Shown one piece after another: positions 51,225 through 63,864 of a stretch of 64,000 nucleotides of DNA. The DNA is taken from the NCBI GenBank assembly GCA_964035015.1, contig OZ036008.1:6477504-6541503 (forward strand), in the 5' to 3' direction. The first letter of the stretch is position 1. Every line of letters starts with the position of its first letter. The position numbers were made by a program, and so were the translations under genes. Origin of the DNA: Corallium rubrum. Taxonomy: Eukaryota > Cnidaria > Anthozoa > Scleralcyonacea > Coralliidae. The notes under the pieces are model-generated. The model had not been told where the DNA came from, ran no database searches, and saw nothing but the letters and a program-made list of their open reading frames with translations.

Positions 51225-52030
51225 CCCCTCCTCTCTGTCACGTGAAAGCTCGAAGAAGTTCAAGATAGACAAGATACAATTACGTACATTTTTATCTCCC
51301 CAGACAAAGACTCGTTAAAGATGTCTTTATAAAGTGAGCCATGATTTGCCGTGGAAGACGTTTCTTATCATCAACTGCGCAAGACTGGACACGCTGATGT
51401 ATTGTATGACAGATGGGACACAGCGGGGACTCGAGTGGACATCACGCAGCTTGTGGAGGAGACGCTCGAATGTAAAGGTAACTACTGTGGTTAACCCTTT
51501 CGCGCCTTTATCGTTTCTTTTGGAACGATGCAGTCTTTAGTATTTTACTCTGGCTAACGCCAGACGATTTTAATATCTATAATAGCCTGCGAGCAGACGT
51601 TTTGGGAGTTTAGAACGTTCTCCGAAAGCGCCCCCTCCAAGACAGTCTGTAACAGGCTAGCTAGCTCTATAAGGTCTGGGAAGACTTGTCTTAGCAAAGA
51701 TACTGCTTGAACAAGCATGCATAGAGTAAGGAAAATTACTGAATGAAAGCTCTCCTCTCCTATTCTTCTCTCCGACTCCATCCTTCTCCAGTCTGCTGTG
51801 CTCGGTCCACTAGTGACACGCCAGGAAAAGTATTACGAAGTACACGTTTCGTACATTTTTACCACGCTAGTACTCGTTAGAGATATCGTAAAGAATTAGT
51901 CCAAAGCTGTCATGGAGTAAATATTTTATCATCAACTTCGCAAAACTAGACAGGCCCATATATTATTACATGATAGACAGAATGGCTGGCAGGGGAGTTG
52001 ATAGGCGTGTGCAGAGATCGACAGGCGTCG
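51225..52030 (+). repeat. Ancient tandem duplication of about 560-bp spacing
   Basis: Segments near 51270-51440 and 51830-52000 share block order: TACATTTTTA, ACTCGTTA, TTTATCATCAACT and AGACAGAATGGC or variants. Strongly diverged; function unknown. Confidence 0.45.
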
Positions 52031-53704
52031 ACGTAAAAGTTGTCTGGTTAGCAGACTAGTTAGCATATGATTAGCACCAGTGACAAGAGACTCCCGGACT
52101 TTAGTTGAGATGTATTATCCTTAGGAGCAATCGCAGTTGGCTTGAGCAGTGAGTAAGTAAGTACACAAAGATGACCACAGAAACGTAGAGTTATATTAAC
52201 TCATTTAAAGTAGCTGATATCCTTTCCAACTTTTTCCCATCTATATTGCTCCTTATATTTTTCTGCTTAACGCCACACCATTTTTTTCTTGGTAAGACCT
52301 AAACCCCGATTTACACTCCAGCTGCGTTTTTCTATCGGCGTGTTGTACGTACGGAGAAGTTGAAACTGTTTTAGTGTCTACCTCTTACCCAACACCTTTC
52401 TTAACAGAGACAGAGCGTTTGGTAAAGCCTATATTTATTAATGTGTATGTAATAGGGTATACGTATTGCGCAAATAAAAGTTAATTAGATTTAAACTTTT
52501 CCATACGTAAGAAAAAAGTAGCGATGCAGCGGCAGCAGCGCGTGGTACCTGCGGAGACCAGTTTTGAATCTGGACAATTATATTCTTTTATCTCTATGGC
52601 TTTGCCTTGTAGTGCAGTCTTCTTGGACATAAAGAGGTTTGATAATTGATAGTTGTAGTTTATGCGTAAAGCGTGCTATATGCGCGCATCCAGCGGTTCC
52701 AACTCGTGATTGTCTTTAAATGGTTCGGTCACGGGACTCTGTATACAAGTCAATTTGCTTTGGCCTTTGCTACGTGAATTTTGAGGCTTGAATTTTGAAC
52801 ACAATATTCAAACCGGCAGATTTGGACTGGTTTTAGATTATGAGTTCACCTGTGAGAACTCAATCAGACTGCAGGTTTGGGTTGGAATTGGACTGGATTT
52901 CAAGTCTGTCACCTAATGCAGGTGGACTGAGAGAGAAGACTTGGATTCACTTGGACACTTGGAGTGTGACTGCAATCAGACTGACTTTGGACTGGACTGG
53001 AATGGACATGACAGATGGACTGCTTTATATGGTGAGGTATAGTCTAATAGTCGTCCGCTGTATGGGGATGATCAGCAATGTTGATACAGGTCATCCTGAC
53101 CAGTAAAACTAAAAATAAGTTACCGTGAAAAATCCATGAGCCAAGCTAAGTCCAGTCTACGTGTGAATGCAACTGGTATAAGTCCTATACCGTCCAGCTT
53201 CAGCCCAAATCCAGTCTGAGTCCGCTAGCTGTAGACTACTTTTAATGCAGTCCTCCAGTTTCACACCTCGGATGGCGATCTATATCTCAGATTGATGTAG
53301 GTTCGTTTTGAAAAACCGACTCGTTTAGATCGATCTCAGATTCATTTATATCATCTCAGCCTAGTTTAGATCGTGCTCAGCATCGCAATCGTTTAGATCT
53401 ATCTCAGTTTGTATTCGAGCGTCTACATGCACTCACTGTACTCTGTTAGTCTGTTCATTGTACTCCGTTCTCAGATCGATCTATCTATCGAACCAACCAT
53501 GCACAGTTATTCTATTAACCGTAACTCAACTCACTATAGCGCGAACGGTTCCTCAATCGTGCGCGGCTGGCCTGCATGTTGACGAAGCGCGGAACGCTCT
53601 TGAGTCTTGGCACTGTAAAGCGCACTGGCGCAGATTTAATCGAGTCAGCGCCGAACCAAAATAAATCATAAGTGAACTTAATATATTATTGATGATAAAT
53701 GTTG

Positions 53705-53705
<1 letters not shown>

Positions 53706-53740
<35 letters not shown>
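53706..53740 (+). repeat. (TA)n microsatellite
   Basis: About 35 bp of TA repeat. Confidence 0.9.
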
Positions 53741-54175
53741 GCTTCGTTCAGAATTAGTCACGTTTATTGCCCTATACTACTAATACTACTATAGGGTTGC
53801 ACTAATTTGAAATAATTAGTTCGGTTTGCTGGCATCAACCTGTATAATGAGCAATCTTTATAGACAAAAAAGCGCACATACGGATGTAAACAATATAGAT
53901 ATTAGATGGCAAAAAAAGACTGAAAACTAACATTCTTTAGATTCCCATAATAGATTCGAATCACATTTAGATGAGCCTCGAGACGAACTACATCAGTATA
54001 CAACACTAATCATAGTTTAAATACTCTTTTCCGTCTTTTATATATTCGACTTAATAACTAACTCTAGACTATCCTATTTAGTTATATTGTATTTGTGGCT
54101 AATGCCATCAGACGGTTTTAATCATTTTAACGAGAGTGTTATAATTTGAGATGTACTTATTCGTTTGCGCAATTA

Positions 54176-54345
54176 ACGTTAGCCAGAATAAAATACTAAA
54201 GACCAATTCGGACAAGAAAGAGTTAGAGATAGTTTATAACTCATTCCTGTCCGGGGGCTTCCCCAGAGGTGAATAAAATCGTCTGGCGTTAGCCAGAATA
54301 AAATACTAAAGACCAGTTCGGACAAGAAAGAGTTAAAATACAATT
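54176..54345 (+). repeat. Direct repeat of a 57-bp module
   Basis: AGCCAGAATAAAATACTAAA followed by GACC(A/G)(A/G)TTCGGACAAGAAAGAGTTA occurs at about 54182 and 54291. Part of the dispersed family clustered at 44020-45200. Confidence 0.75.
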
Positions 54346-54394
54346 TTGAGGCTTATAGTTCACATGAGGTCGAATCACTGTTATAGAGAACGTT

Positions 54395-54480
54395 TTATGG
54401 CTGCTCCAACCGGCCGCGGGAATCAAACCCAAGGTCTCCGGTTTACCGTAGTATCTTTTTCCAGAGCGAACTAACCTTGA
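54395..54480 (-). repeat. tRNA-derived SINE head
   Basis: On the minus strand TAGTTCGCTCTGG and GGGTTTGATTCCCGC act as A and B boxes. Stems are incomplete. Confidence 0.5.
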
Positions 54481-55519
54481 CTCAAACTATTGTAAAAGAG
54501 GCATATCTTGCTGTAGTGTTGTTAAAACTTCCTGGGAAACAACTAACGAGGCGATGAACAGGCGTAGCTCATTCATGGCGTTTTTGTAGAGACGTGGTAG
54601 AGATTAGGAGAGAGTTAATCGTCTTGAAGGGAGTGCGATAAGGTGTATATATTGGCGCTCTAAACCAATTATAGTCGTTGCTGCACCTTCCAGACTCACT
54701 ACACCTTCCAGATTCACTACACAGCGAACGCTACAATTTGGAAGGCACTTTATCGCGATTTGTAGAAACTTTATTAATAAATTAAATTATATAGTCAAGT
54801 ACGTATCGTTTATTATTGAATTATTTTGGTTTGGTGCTGGAACGATGGTTAAAACACATTTTTACCCGAGCTTCATGAGGTAAATCTATTTTGCTAAATA
54901 GAATTTGTTTAGTTGTATTTGTGGTTAAAATTACCAGCATGTTAAATCATGCCATTAAAAGTAATTGTCACCCTAATATTTTCGATTCATACCCCAACTT
55001 AATAATTGTCTTAAAAGTTGTATAAAAGAATTTTAAAAGACATAAAAACACAAGAGCATAGAAATCAGCTCGGAAGATCAAAATTGACTAGAAGATTCCG
55101 AGCCGGTGAAATATGAGGTTTAAGTCAATAGGCTATAGTTTCAGGGTGTTGCGCGCGCATCATTTTCCAAAAAAACTGGCAAGCTCCCCTCAAAGTAAAC
55201 ATACTATTTAAAATAAACAAAGTATGGATACAATTTCTGGATGTTTAACACTGTTATTCTGCTGTTGTTGGCTCGCTAGCAAGTCTGGTTTCCACTGCTT
55301 ATTTTGTGGGGAGCCCGCCAAGAGCCCGCCAATTCCTTTGCAAAATGATGCGCGCGCAATACCCTGAAACTCGCCTATTTCCACTATAGCTTTCGACACG
55401 CAAGCAATTGCCATCACGCCGGAAACGTGAACTGACGTAGCAAAGATGTGACCGAATTCTCTTTTCACAAAAGAGTTCTGTGAATTCATAACATGTTCCA
55501 TAAGAATTGCGAAAAATTT

Positions 55520-55997
55520 CTCAGTTCTCAAGCGCGACTCGAACCCACAATCTTCTGATCGCCGGTTAGACGGACGCTGTAACTACTGAGCTACTGGGGC
55601 TCAGATCGGATTGCGATGTGTGATGTACTGCTATGTGCAAGTATGATGATATATGTTAAAGTCGTTAATGCATGTTGTTAAGAGAAGAGAAGAGATGGAT
55701 ATGCTAGCTCGCGGATATGAGAATTGAATGTAAGCTATAAGTGTTCTTCAAAATGTTTTACTCAGAAAGTTTCTAAGTTCACAAGTGGGAACCCACAACC
55801 TTCTAATCGCCGGTGAGACGCTATATAACTATTGAGGATTTGAGGCATATTGAGCTATACTGAGACTCTGATTTGAACATAGGTTGCGATGTGTGACGTA
55901 CTGCTATGTGCAAGTATGAAGATATATGTTAAAGTCGTTAATGTATGTTGTTAAGAGAAGAGATCCTTAATATGCTAACTCGGATATGAGAATTGAG
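55520..55997 (-). repeat. Two tandem copies of a tRNA-derived SINE
   Basis: Copy 1 (about 55520-55735) and copy 2 (about 55760-55997) share the minus-strand head with GTAGCTCAGTAGTTACAGCG and GTGGGTTCGAGTC, and the body TGATGTACTGCTATGTGCAA / GTTAAAGTCGTTAATG. Copy 2 is more eroded and has a small internal insertion in its head. The 107-codon open frame at 55208-55531 overlaps the repeat and is not considered a gene. Confidence 0.6.
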
Positions 55998-56600
55998 CAG
56001 TGCTGTAATAGTTACATAATTTTTGTAACAAGTTACAGTTACAGTTACATCATCAGAAAAGTAACTAGTTACCGATACAAGTTACAATGAAAAATTTTGT
56101 AACTAGTTACAATTACAAAGTTACACCTATTCTTTCGTTCTGCTTTTACATTAAAATCGAGAAGCATGTGAATTAGACAAAACTATTGTTTAATTTTCAA
56201 CATTACGATCAGTCACTCAGCAGCGATGTGGTATGAAAATTAATCCTGCGCAGCTGAACAGCCTTTCACACGCTGCACTTGCAGGCACCGGTGTGTTCAG
56301 TTCAATGAAAAGCTGAATACGACGTTGACGACGACTCGGCAAGGTTGGGAGTATTATGGATATATATCGCAAAAAGTAACGGCGCTCTCGACGGCAAATG
56401 TAACTAGTTATCGTTACTTTTTATTCCTACTTTTTGTAACTAGTTACAGTTACAGTTACAGTTACAGTTACAGTTACAGTTACAGTTACAGTTACAGTTA
56501 CAGTTACCTTCTGAAAAAAATAACTATAGTTACCGGTAAAGTTACTCAAAAAAGTAACGATTACATGTAACTAGTTACTTGTAACGAAGTTACAGCACTG
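55998..56600. mobile_element. hAT MITE with exact 8-bp target duplication
   Basis: Ends CAGTGCTGTAA and TTACAGCACTG. GAATTGAG is present on both sides (55990-55997, 56601-56608). The interior is rich in GTAACTAGTTAC palindromes and a (AGTTAC)n array (56450-56505). No transposase. Inserted in a palindromic repeat whose halves resume after the element. Confidence 0.9.
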
Positions 56601-57077
56601 GAATTGAGTGTAAATGTTTCAGTCGAGCTATCATAACTCGAATGAAAAGAAAATGGCTCGAAAAACATTTACACTCCATTCTCATATCCGACCTAGCATA
56701 TCCATCTCTTAACATGCTGCATATAAAGCTTGCTTCAGTTAAATATAGTGTATGTCTTGCTATAAGGCTCATATCCTGTGTATATAGATTACCCTTTAAT
56801 GATATCTGCAGAAGTCAGTAATGATATATCCAGCAATCATTTTGACATTCGTCAATTTACAACTGACTTGACCTGACCAGACGCTTTTTGTAAAGTTTTA
56901 TTGCGAAACAAAAACTGTTAAGTGTTAACAGCTCGATTTTAGATTGGCACTAGTGTTTAAATAATTTATTGTGTGCTTCGATGAGACATCGTATGAGTCG
57001 GATTACTCGTATAGTCGTCCTCCTCTTTAGGACAGTAAATGACTAAATCCTTAACTGGGGTCTGTCGCCTTGATTTT

Positions 57078-57403
57078 GCCCCTCAAGCCTAGACTTGCTC
57101 CAAGTTTGCCTCTTGTTGTTTCGAGACGGGTTTGTAAGGTATACGTGTGAAAAGTGGCGACGCGGGCGAGCAAAATGGCGAATATAAAAGGCGGCCGGTC
57201 ACGGGAAGAAAAGCGGGCGAGAAACAGATTCGCTCGCCCGCTTTTTCTTCCCGTGGCCGACCGCCTTTTATATTCGCCATTTTGCTCGCCCGCGTCGCCA
57301 CTTTTCACACGTACACCTTTAAATCAAAACATAAGACACCTCGAAACAAACCCATCTCGAAACAACAAGAGGCAGACTTGGAGCAAGTCTACCTCAAGCC
57401 CCT
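57078..57403. mobile_element. 326-bp foldback (hairpin)
   Basis: Arms mirror each other around about 57231. The inner 95 bp are nearly perfect (AAAGTGGCGACGCGGGCGAG and complement). A 4-base mismatch region and about 15 bp of extra sequence separate the outer arms. GC-rich centre with a loop of about 10 bases. Confidence 0.85.
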
Positions 57404-58254
57404 CTGTATTCCTACTCGTCTGATTATTTCTTCATGGTTTGTCTATCAGTCTGTCTATCTATCTCTTTTGCGGTCTCTCAATACTTCTTTTCCCCCCTAC
57501 TTATTTTGGTTGAGTTTGGTTACTTGATATTGTAATTAAGTTATATATCCAGTAATGTTAAAAAAAACCGTTTTCTTTTTACAAACGCGGTTTAGTAATT
57601 AATGCGGATTGTGATTTTATGTGACGCAAGCTTTATACAAACTGTTAACAGCGTTTTAGATTGGCAACTTATTGTGTGCTTATATAAGATGTTTTACGAG
57701 TTGGATTAGTGTTACGATTACGATGCATGTAAAAATATTTTCCATCGCGAGATGCAATTTGTTAGCAAAGTATTTAGGTCGCCTGGCTTGCAACTCTGTG
57801 TCAAGTGATTTATTTGCAAAATTCCAATGTAATTAAAGTTTCAACCATGGTATTAATTGATATCAATTTATATTTCCATCATGTTTATTTTTATATACAG
57901 AGATTAAGATTTCTCTGAAGAGCAAAGACGGCTTGAGTACATAAAAAATACGACACGAACGAAGATTTTACCATCGTACATACATAAAAATATATCCAGC
58001 TTTGAGCGGTAAAAAGGTTGAGCCATTTGGTGAGAACCAGAACGAATAGTCTGTGAGAGAGACAAGTTGCTACTTTGGTCACTGGGTAGCCGTCACTCTG
58101 TCACACGACTTTTGTAGACTGTCTGGTAGTAATACACTTTTACTAGATACGCCAATTTGAAGTTCCCTTTCTCTTTGGAAAAGTTGCGTTCCCATTTGAA
58201 ATTTTTTTAGCTTAATATGTAACTGCTGCGCTTTTCATTTCATCTGCGCTCCTT

Positions 58255-58362
58255 TTGCGCAAAGCGCGCATCCTTTTGCGCAAAGCGCGCATCCTTTTGG
58301 GCAAAACGCGCATTATTTTGTGCAAAATACGCATTATTTTTGCGCGTTTTGCGCGCTTTTTT
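58255..58362 (+). repeat. TTTTGCGCAAAGCGCGCATCC tandem repeat
   Basis: Five units of 20-24 bp, decaying from left to right; each contains the palindromic parts TGCGCA and GCGCGC. Confidence 0.8.
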
Positions 58363-58479
58363 TTTTATGAACGCGGATTAAAAGTAATCTGGGCGCGCCT
58401 GCTTAGAAAGCCATCCTAGGATTTAATACGGTTCGTGAGGGGAACAGGATTTAATGAGTACCTGCTTCGTAAAATAAGC

Positions 58480-58708
58480 CGGATTATTATTATTATTATT
58501 ATTATTATTATTTGCTGTATATTTGTTTTATGTTGTTATATATAGTTATTAGTTATATATTGTTAGTGTTGATTCAAGTAGCCGATTGTAAATTACCTTA
58601 AATAAGCGAGATTTACAATTGTATATTATCTAAAAAGACATTTAATAAAGTTCCATTATTATTATTATTATTATTATGATTATGACTATGATTATGATTA
58701 TGATTATA

Positions 58709-58761
<53 letters not shown>

Positions 58762-59124
58762 CATTATTCATTGGACGATGAATTTTTTATGAGGAAATTT
58801 TGTTAATAGAATTTCCTTTTTAATCTTTTAGATGTGTTTTTATAGTATAATTATTTGTAAATTATAGTGCTATTTACTATTTATATTATTTTGCAGATGT
58901 ATGTGAGTTTTTAGTGAATAAAGAATTGTATTTAAATTATTATTATTATTATTATTATTCATTGGACGATGAATTTTTTATGAGGAAATTTTGTTAATAG
59001 AATTTCCTTCTTAATCTTTTAGATGTGTTTTTAGTATAATTATTTGTAAATTATAGTGCTATTTACTATTTATATTATTTTGCAGATGTCTGTGAGTTTT
59101 TAGTGAATAAAGAATTGTATTCAA

Positions 59125-59166
<42 letters not shown>

Positions 59167-59170
59167 TGAT
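58480..59170 (+). mobile_element. Three LINE 3' ends with (ATT)n tails in tandem
   Basis: Tail 1 (about 58510-58660) ends TTTAATAAAGTTCC then (ATT)n to 58770. Tails 2 and 3 (58766-58935 and 58957-59125) are almost identical to each other, from TTCATTGGACGATGAATTTT to AATAAAGAATTGTA, each followed by (ATT)n. No coding sequence is attached. Confidence 0.8.
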
Positions 59171-59915
59171 GATATGTAATGACGATGATGACGATAGTAA
59201 TGATGATGATTATGGTAGTATGATCTTTATATATATGATCTGGAAAAGAATCGGTTTGAACCGGAAACTATCGGAATTTCACGGTGTCTGTCGGGCATTT
59301 CCGTAGCCTCCGGGGAAAATTCTTTGGTTCAATAATATTTAATGTTGTATATAAACTTGTCATGAGGTCTTGGTTCGACTTCACTGGTTGGTTTGTGAGG
59401 ACAAGTGGTTATTTCCTGTGTTATTTTATTGTTGATTAACGAAATAAATGATCACGAAGAAATAAGAGGTATTAGACTAGTAACTGGTGAAACGTATTCC
59501 ACAAGAAAATCGAACCGAATTGGATCAAAATCCGAAGGTATTAGCGAGAATGTCTGGTGTTTAAACACGTTTAAGCAGTGGTTTATTTGCTTTAGAAATT
59601 CTCGCTGCATGGTGTCGCTGCCGCGAGCGGAAACGTCTTTGTGAAGGAGTAAATGTCCTTATCTAAATAGTTCTACCAACCTAAAATTAGCAGATGTAAT
59701 TTTACGAGCTTTGTGTAGCAGTCGGAAGCAAAGATTGAGCGGAAAGGACATTGCTCATTTTTGGCTGCTTGCTCTCTTGCAGGAAGACTCTGTTTACCTC
59801 CATAATTGATCCTTCTGGCAAACGGAACTACGGAGTAGAATTGAATGAAAGACGATGATAATTTTCAAGGTCAAGGCTATGACGAGCATGTTGTGAACAG
59901 ACGAGCATCAAGATA

Positions 59916-60161
59916 ATGGCTTTACAAACCGATAAATCGTCTCGCAAGGTTTTCCTAGAGAAGAGTAAACTCGCTTCACGGGCTTGCGAACGTGGCGCCT
60001 TTGAAGAGGCTGCTCTCTTGTACACGGAGGCCATTGCTTTGGATCCAAACAACCACATTCTTTACGCCAATCGTTCGGCCGTCTACATCAAAACAAAACA
60101 ATTTGGTTTGGCGCTAGAGGATGGCAAGAAAGCTACCGAATTACAGCCGGACTGGCAGAAG
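59916..60161 (+). CDS. TTC28: TTC28-like TPR protein, first coding exon (partial)
   Basis: N-terminal 82 codons of a tetratricopeptide-repeat protein, ATG at 59916, donor CAGAAG/GTAAGA at 60161, phase 0. The pattern FLEKSKLASRACERGAFEEA, ALLYTEAIALDPNNHILYAN, RSAVYIKTKQFGLALEDGKK, ELQPDWQK is two TPR motifs and fits the first TPRs of TTC28, a large scaffold of the cell-division midzone and centrosome. Other co-chaperone-like TPR proteins also start this way, so the symbol is tentative. The remaining exons lie beyond 64000; no second exon was found in the following 3.8 kb. Confidence 0.75.
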
Positions 60162-63100
60162 GTAAGAATATTAAATATTCCTAAATGTAAACATTTGTCT
60201 TTCCTGAATTCAGTCTTTAGTCGTTGTGCAGAGGTCGTTGTGTAATTATAGGTATCGTTTTGCATGAGTATTCGTCAACGATTTAAATATCCGTAAGTTT
60301 AATAAAGCGCCCGTCGGACTGTTAAATAAAATTATACTTTATGCCAAGTTTTAAAAGCTATTTTGTTAAACTGCTGCTATCGTTCCATAAAATTTATATT
60401 ATACAGCACGGTAGCCGCGCTGGAAGACTAATAAAACAGCACGGTCTGTCATGTCCAAGCGCTTTTCTTCCGAATTTTCTGATATCGTCTTATAAAACCA
60501 CTACAGATTTCGCGAAAGACAAGCACATAAGCTTCTTTCTACTTTGAAGAATCTGTTTATCTAAAAAACATCGCAAAGTAAGCCTTTTTGACGCGCTTAT
60601 TTTGAGAGAAGCCATATGCGGTATGGCTGCGATATGGCTGCTTGGAAACGTTCCACACTGCGAGCAGAGCCTTACAGCCTTTTCGTCAAACATATCTTCT
60701 TTGGCTAACACAGGCAAGTTTTATCTTCGATCGGCATAGGTTTAAAACTTATGCAGTCTTTGTTCCTGGGTTTTATAGCGTCACAAGCGGAACGTGCCTT
60801 GTGTTTTTTAACCAGAACAAATCGATGTTTTGCGAAGATATTTGAAACCCTCTTGCCACGTATTGCGTTGCGGCAAGAGAATTAGAACACAATTTCTAAA
60901 AGTTCTAAAACCAGTTAGAACTTTCAGATTACGAAGTCAGTCATTTAAATGGCTTCTCGATTCCTTTCGTTGTGTTCATGTATAAAATATAATTTTGAAT
61001 AGTGACTGGGTGGTTAACCACTTTAAGTCATTTTGAAATATGTGTGGGACAACGGATGTTGTTCTTTTGCTTGAAGTGGAGAATATAGGGACGCCAAGTG
61101 TCCTCGACAAAACAATTAATAAAGCTAAGAATTTAAGTTTTGTTCAAAAGAGGAAAGCTCTGAGGGAAAAGCTACCGGATATTCGGCGTCCATTTCTTTA
61201 ATGGAGCTCTGGAATGTCGACATTTCTAAACGTTTAATATTTCAGTTTGATCATTTATTCATTTCCTCTTCAATATACAAGACTTTCCAGTCGCGAATAA
61301 TAAACGTGAAGACGGCATTTGCCAAGGTGATAATAGATGGAGTTATTGATACGTGCGATTCTTTTGGATATAGACAGAAAAATGCTAGAGGCATCCCGAA
61401 ATCTTTATCTAGTAATTGTAGGCAATTCGTTAGATAATTGTATTAAATTATATAACAAATGTACATCTTTTGGTGTTTTCAATTCTCTACTAAGAATTAT
61501 CAGATATTTTTCTTACACGATCGAAACACGATCGAAGCACGATCAGAACACGAAAGATTTGTTGTCTATTGGCTAGGCTTGTGTTATGATATGACTACAA
61601 GGTTTGTAGTGTGTTTGTTGAGAACATCAAGCGTCCTTCCTGGGCGGTGTGAATAATGCTTTTTCTTTTGTTTTCCGTGGTCGAACTTTGCAAATATGCA
61701 ACCCCGAAGCGAATTACTAAATCTTAATCTGAATACCTTTCATCTTCCTCCTGTCACTTTTGCTTAGGTTTGGGAATGATAGGTTTGCCTGATATGCCAA
61801 TTGCAAAGCCCATAGTAATTGTTGTACTAAATTAATAATCCCTGCTCTTTTGTTTTTGAATATCTAATCCAGATTAATCATTTTCCCCAACCAAGGTAGT
61901 CCTATATTCACTTTAGGTATTCTGAGTTTTTTTATGTCCTGTTATTTGATCGCGTATTACCGAGGTGTTGGCCTGATCCTTTGATTATTAAGTCATGTTG
62001 TCTTTATAACATCATTGACATGATTCTGTAAATTGTTAATCAAAGCTTTTTAATTTCTATGTTCTAACTCTACATTATCTATTAAACACAGTTAGAAAAG
62101 ATTCTAGTTGAAAAATAGAGTATGAAATAATCATTTGCTGTGCTGTTCAGTCATTGCTTCCAAGAATCTTATCAGATCAGTCTCATCTTCTATTAATTAT
62201 TCTGAGTGAAAATTCATGTGTTCTACAAGGACAAGTGTATAAAATTAGTTGCCCTGTGACACATTATCGAGACATGTTAAGTATTGAGGCCTGCCATTAT
62301 TGGAATACTTGTTCATTAGTATGTTTGAAAAAACTCTCAGTACACTATACAGGCACCAGGCTGACTTCAGCAATGTCAGTAACTCATGAAGATACCTTGT
62401 GCACAATACCCTGCCCTTATAGTAATCCCTGAACAGGCAAAAGTTAGTAAATTTCCCTTCTGGATAGCACCATATGACAAACCCATCTGCATTTGTGTCC
62501 ATCTTGGTATAATTCATATACGTCTATAGAGTCAATTTCAGTCCTGGTGTCATATTCTTATGTGGATTATGTCAGAGTCTGTGTTTCCTTATCTAGGGGA
62601 TAATTGCCCTAATTAATAACAAATCTTTTAGTTTATCAGATGTTTGTAAAGTATTCCTGTTTCCTAACTCTTCCTACCAAAAAAAAAGTACAAGTACATG
62701 TGTTTTTTTTTTGTGTTTTGGCTGATGAAAATTGGGCTGATTTTTTTTCAGTTTCTGGACCTGAAAATGTGTTTTCTCTGTGTGAATATTCACTTGGTTG
62801 GGAGGTTCAAGGCCCTGTATTAAAAACTTATCTAACAATCATGTCTGTTAGTTTATCATAGTCAGACATAATTAGGAAGAAACCCTCGGGTTTGATCACC
62901 TCCTTAACCCTTTCTCAATGACAATTTAGGATCACACTAAATTTTAGATAAATCTGGATTTGTCATTATTTTGATGGTTTGGATAGCTCTTTTGGCATAA
63001 ATATACCCTGTCTATAAATGCCAGATGATTTTATTTCTCAAAAGGAGACCCTTAAACCAGCCTAGTTAGGAGCTATCATTTCCTTCAAATTATGAAGCTT

Positions 63101-63169
63101 AACCACTACTAAAACCACCATCTGAATAGACAACCTTTTTAAACGAAACCTCACCCCCATACCACCCCC

Positions 63170-63337
63170 CGGAAACCCTAAACCTAATCACACACCCTGG
63201 AAACCCTAAACCTAACCACAACCCTCCGGAAAAATGTCCCACCTCTCATACCCCGACCACTACACCCCTATAGAATTTTTACCTTTATGTGTTCAAGTTT
63301 AACATCCCGCTTGTGGGATGGTTTTATTAGATGGTTA
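63170..63337 (+). repeat. Dispersed repeat shared with position 1-110
   Basis: Both copies contain CCTAACCACAACC, then ACACCCCTA and, about 50 bp later, TTTAACATCCCGC(T/A)TGTGGGA. The two copies lie near opposite ends of the window in the same orientation. Confidence 0.7.
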
Positions 63338-63864
63338 GGGGGATATGGCAATAAAAATTATTTTTGTCTAATTTGTAAGAACATCAAGAATAGTTATGAA
63401 GTGCGTTTACAAATTTTCATTAGATTTTTTATTTTTTAAGAAATTCGGCATTATTTGCGTACGAATATGCTCGCCATCGGCCATTTTGGATATGCATGTC
63501 TATCGTCAGATATGCATGACGTCAAAAGCAGGGTAAAATTTGTCTAAACATTTCTTAATTTCCTAGGTATTTTAATGCAAAATCTTAAGTATTTTGATCT
63601 GACATATTTCAAATTGAAACTCTAACAATGTAAAAGAATTTTAGCTGACATTTGGCTACTGATTGCAATTTTTACAATGTTTACCCTGCTTGTGACGTCA
63701 CTTAATTAGATCTAATTGTGAAACAAGATGGCGGACGGCTTGTGTTTTTCTTCGCAAATATCTGAAAAAGTAAGCCAGGTAATGAAAATCTGTAAACGTA
63801 CCTTCTAACTTTTCTACATATTCTTACAAATTGGACAAAAATAATTTTTATTGCCATATCCCTT
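63338..63864. mobile_element. Long-TIR mariner-like element, copy 2
   Basis: Left end GGGGGATATGGCAATAAAA, right end its near complement, flanked by TA (63336-63337, 63865-63866). Contains CGCCATCGGCCATTTTG and CAAGATGGCGGAC and GCTTGTGACGTCAC, shared with 49655-50189. Confidence 0.8.

Noticed and set aside
52840-53106. 88-codon frame rich in Trp and Thr
   Set aside because: It reflects imperfect GGACTGG/TTGGACT repetition and has no domain or splice context.
55208-55531. 107-codon minus-strand gene
   Set aside because: It overlaps a tRNA-derived SINE and its surroundings, with no splice support.
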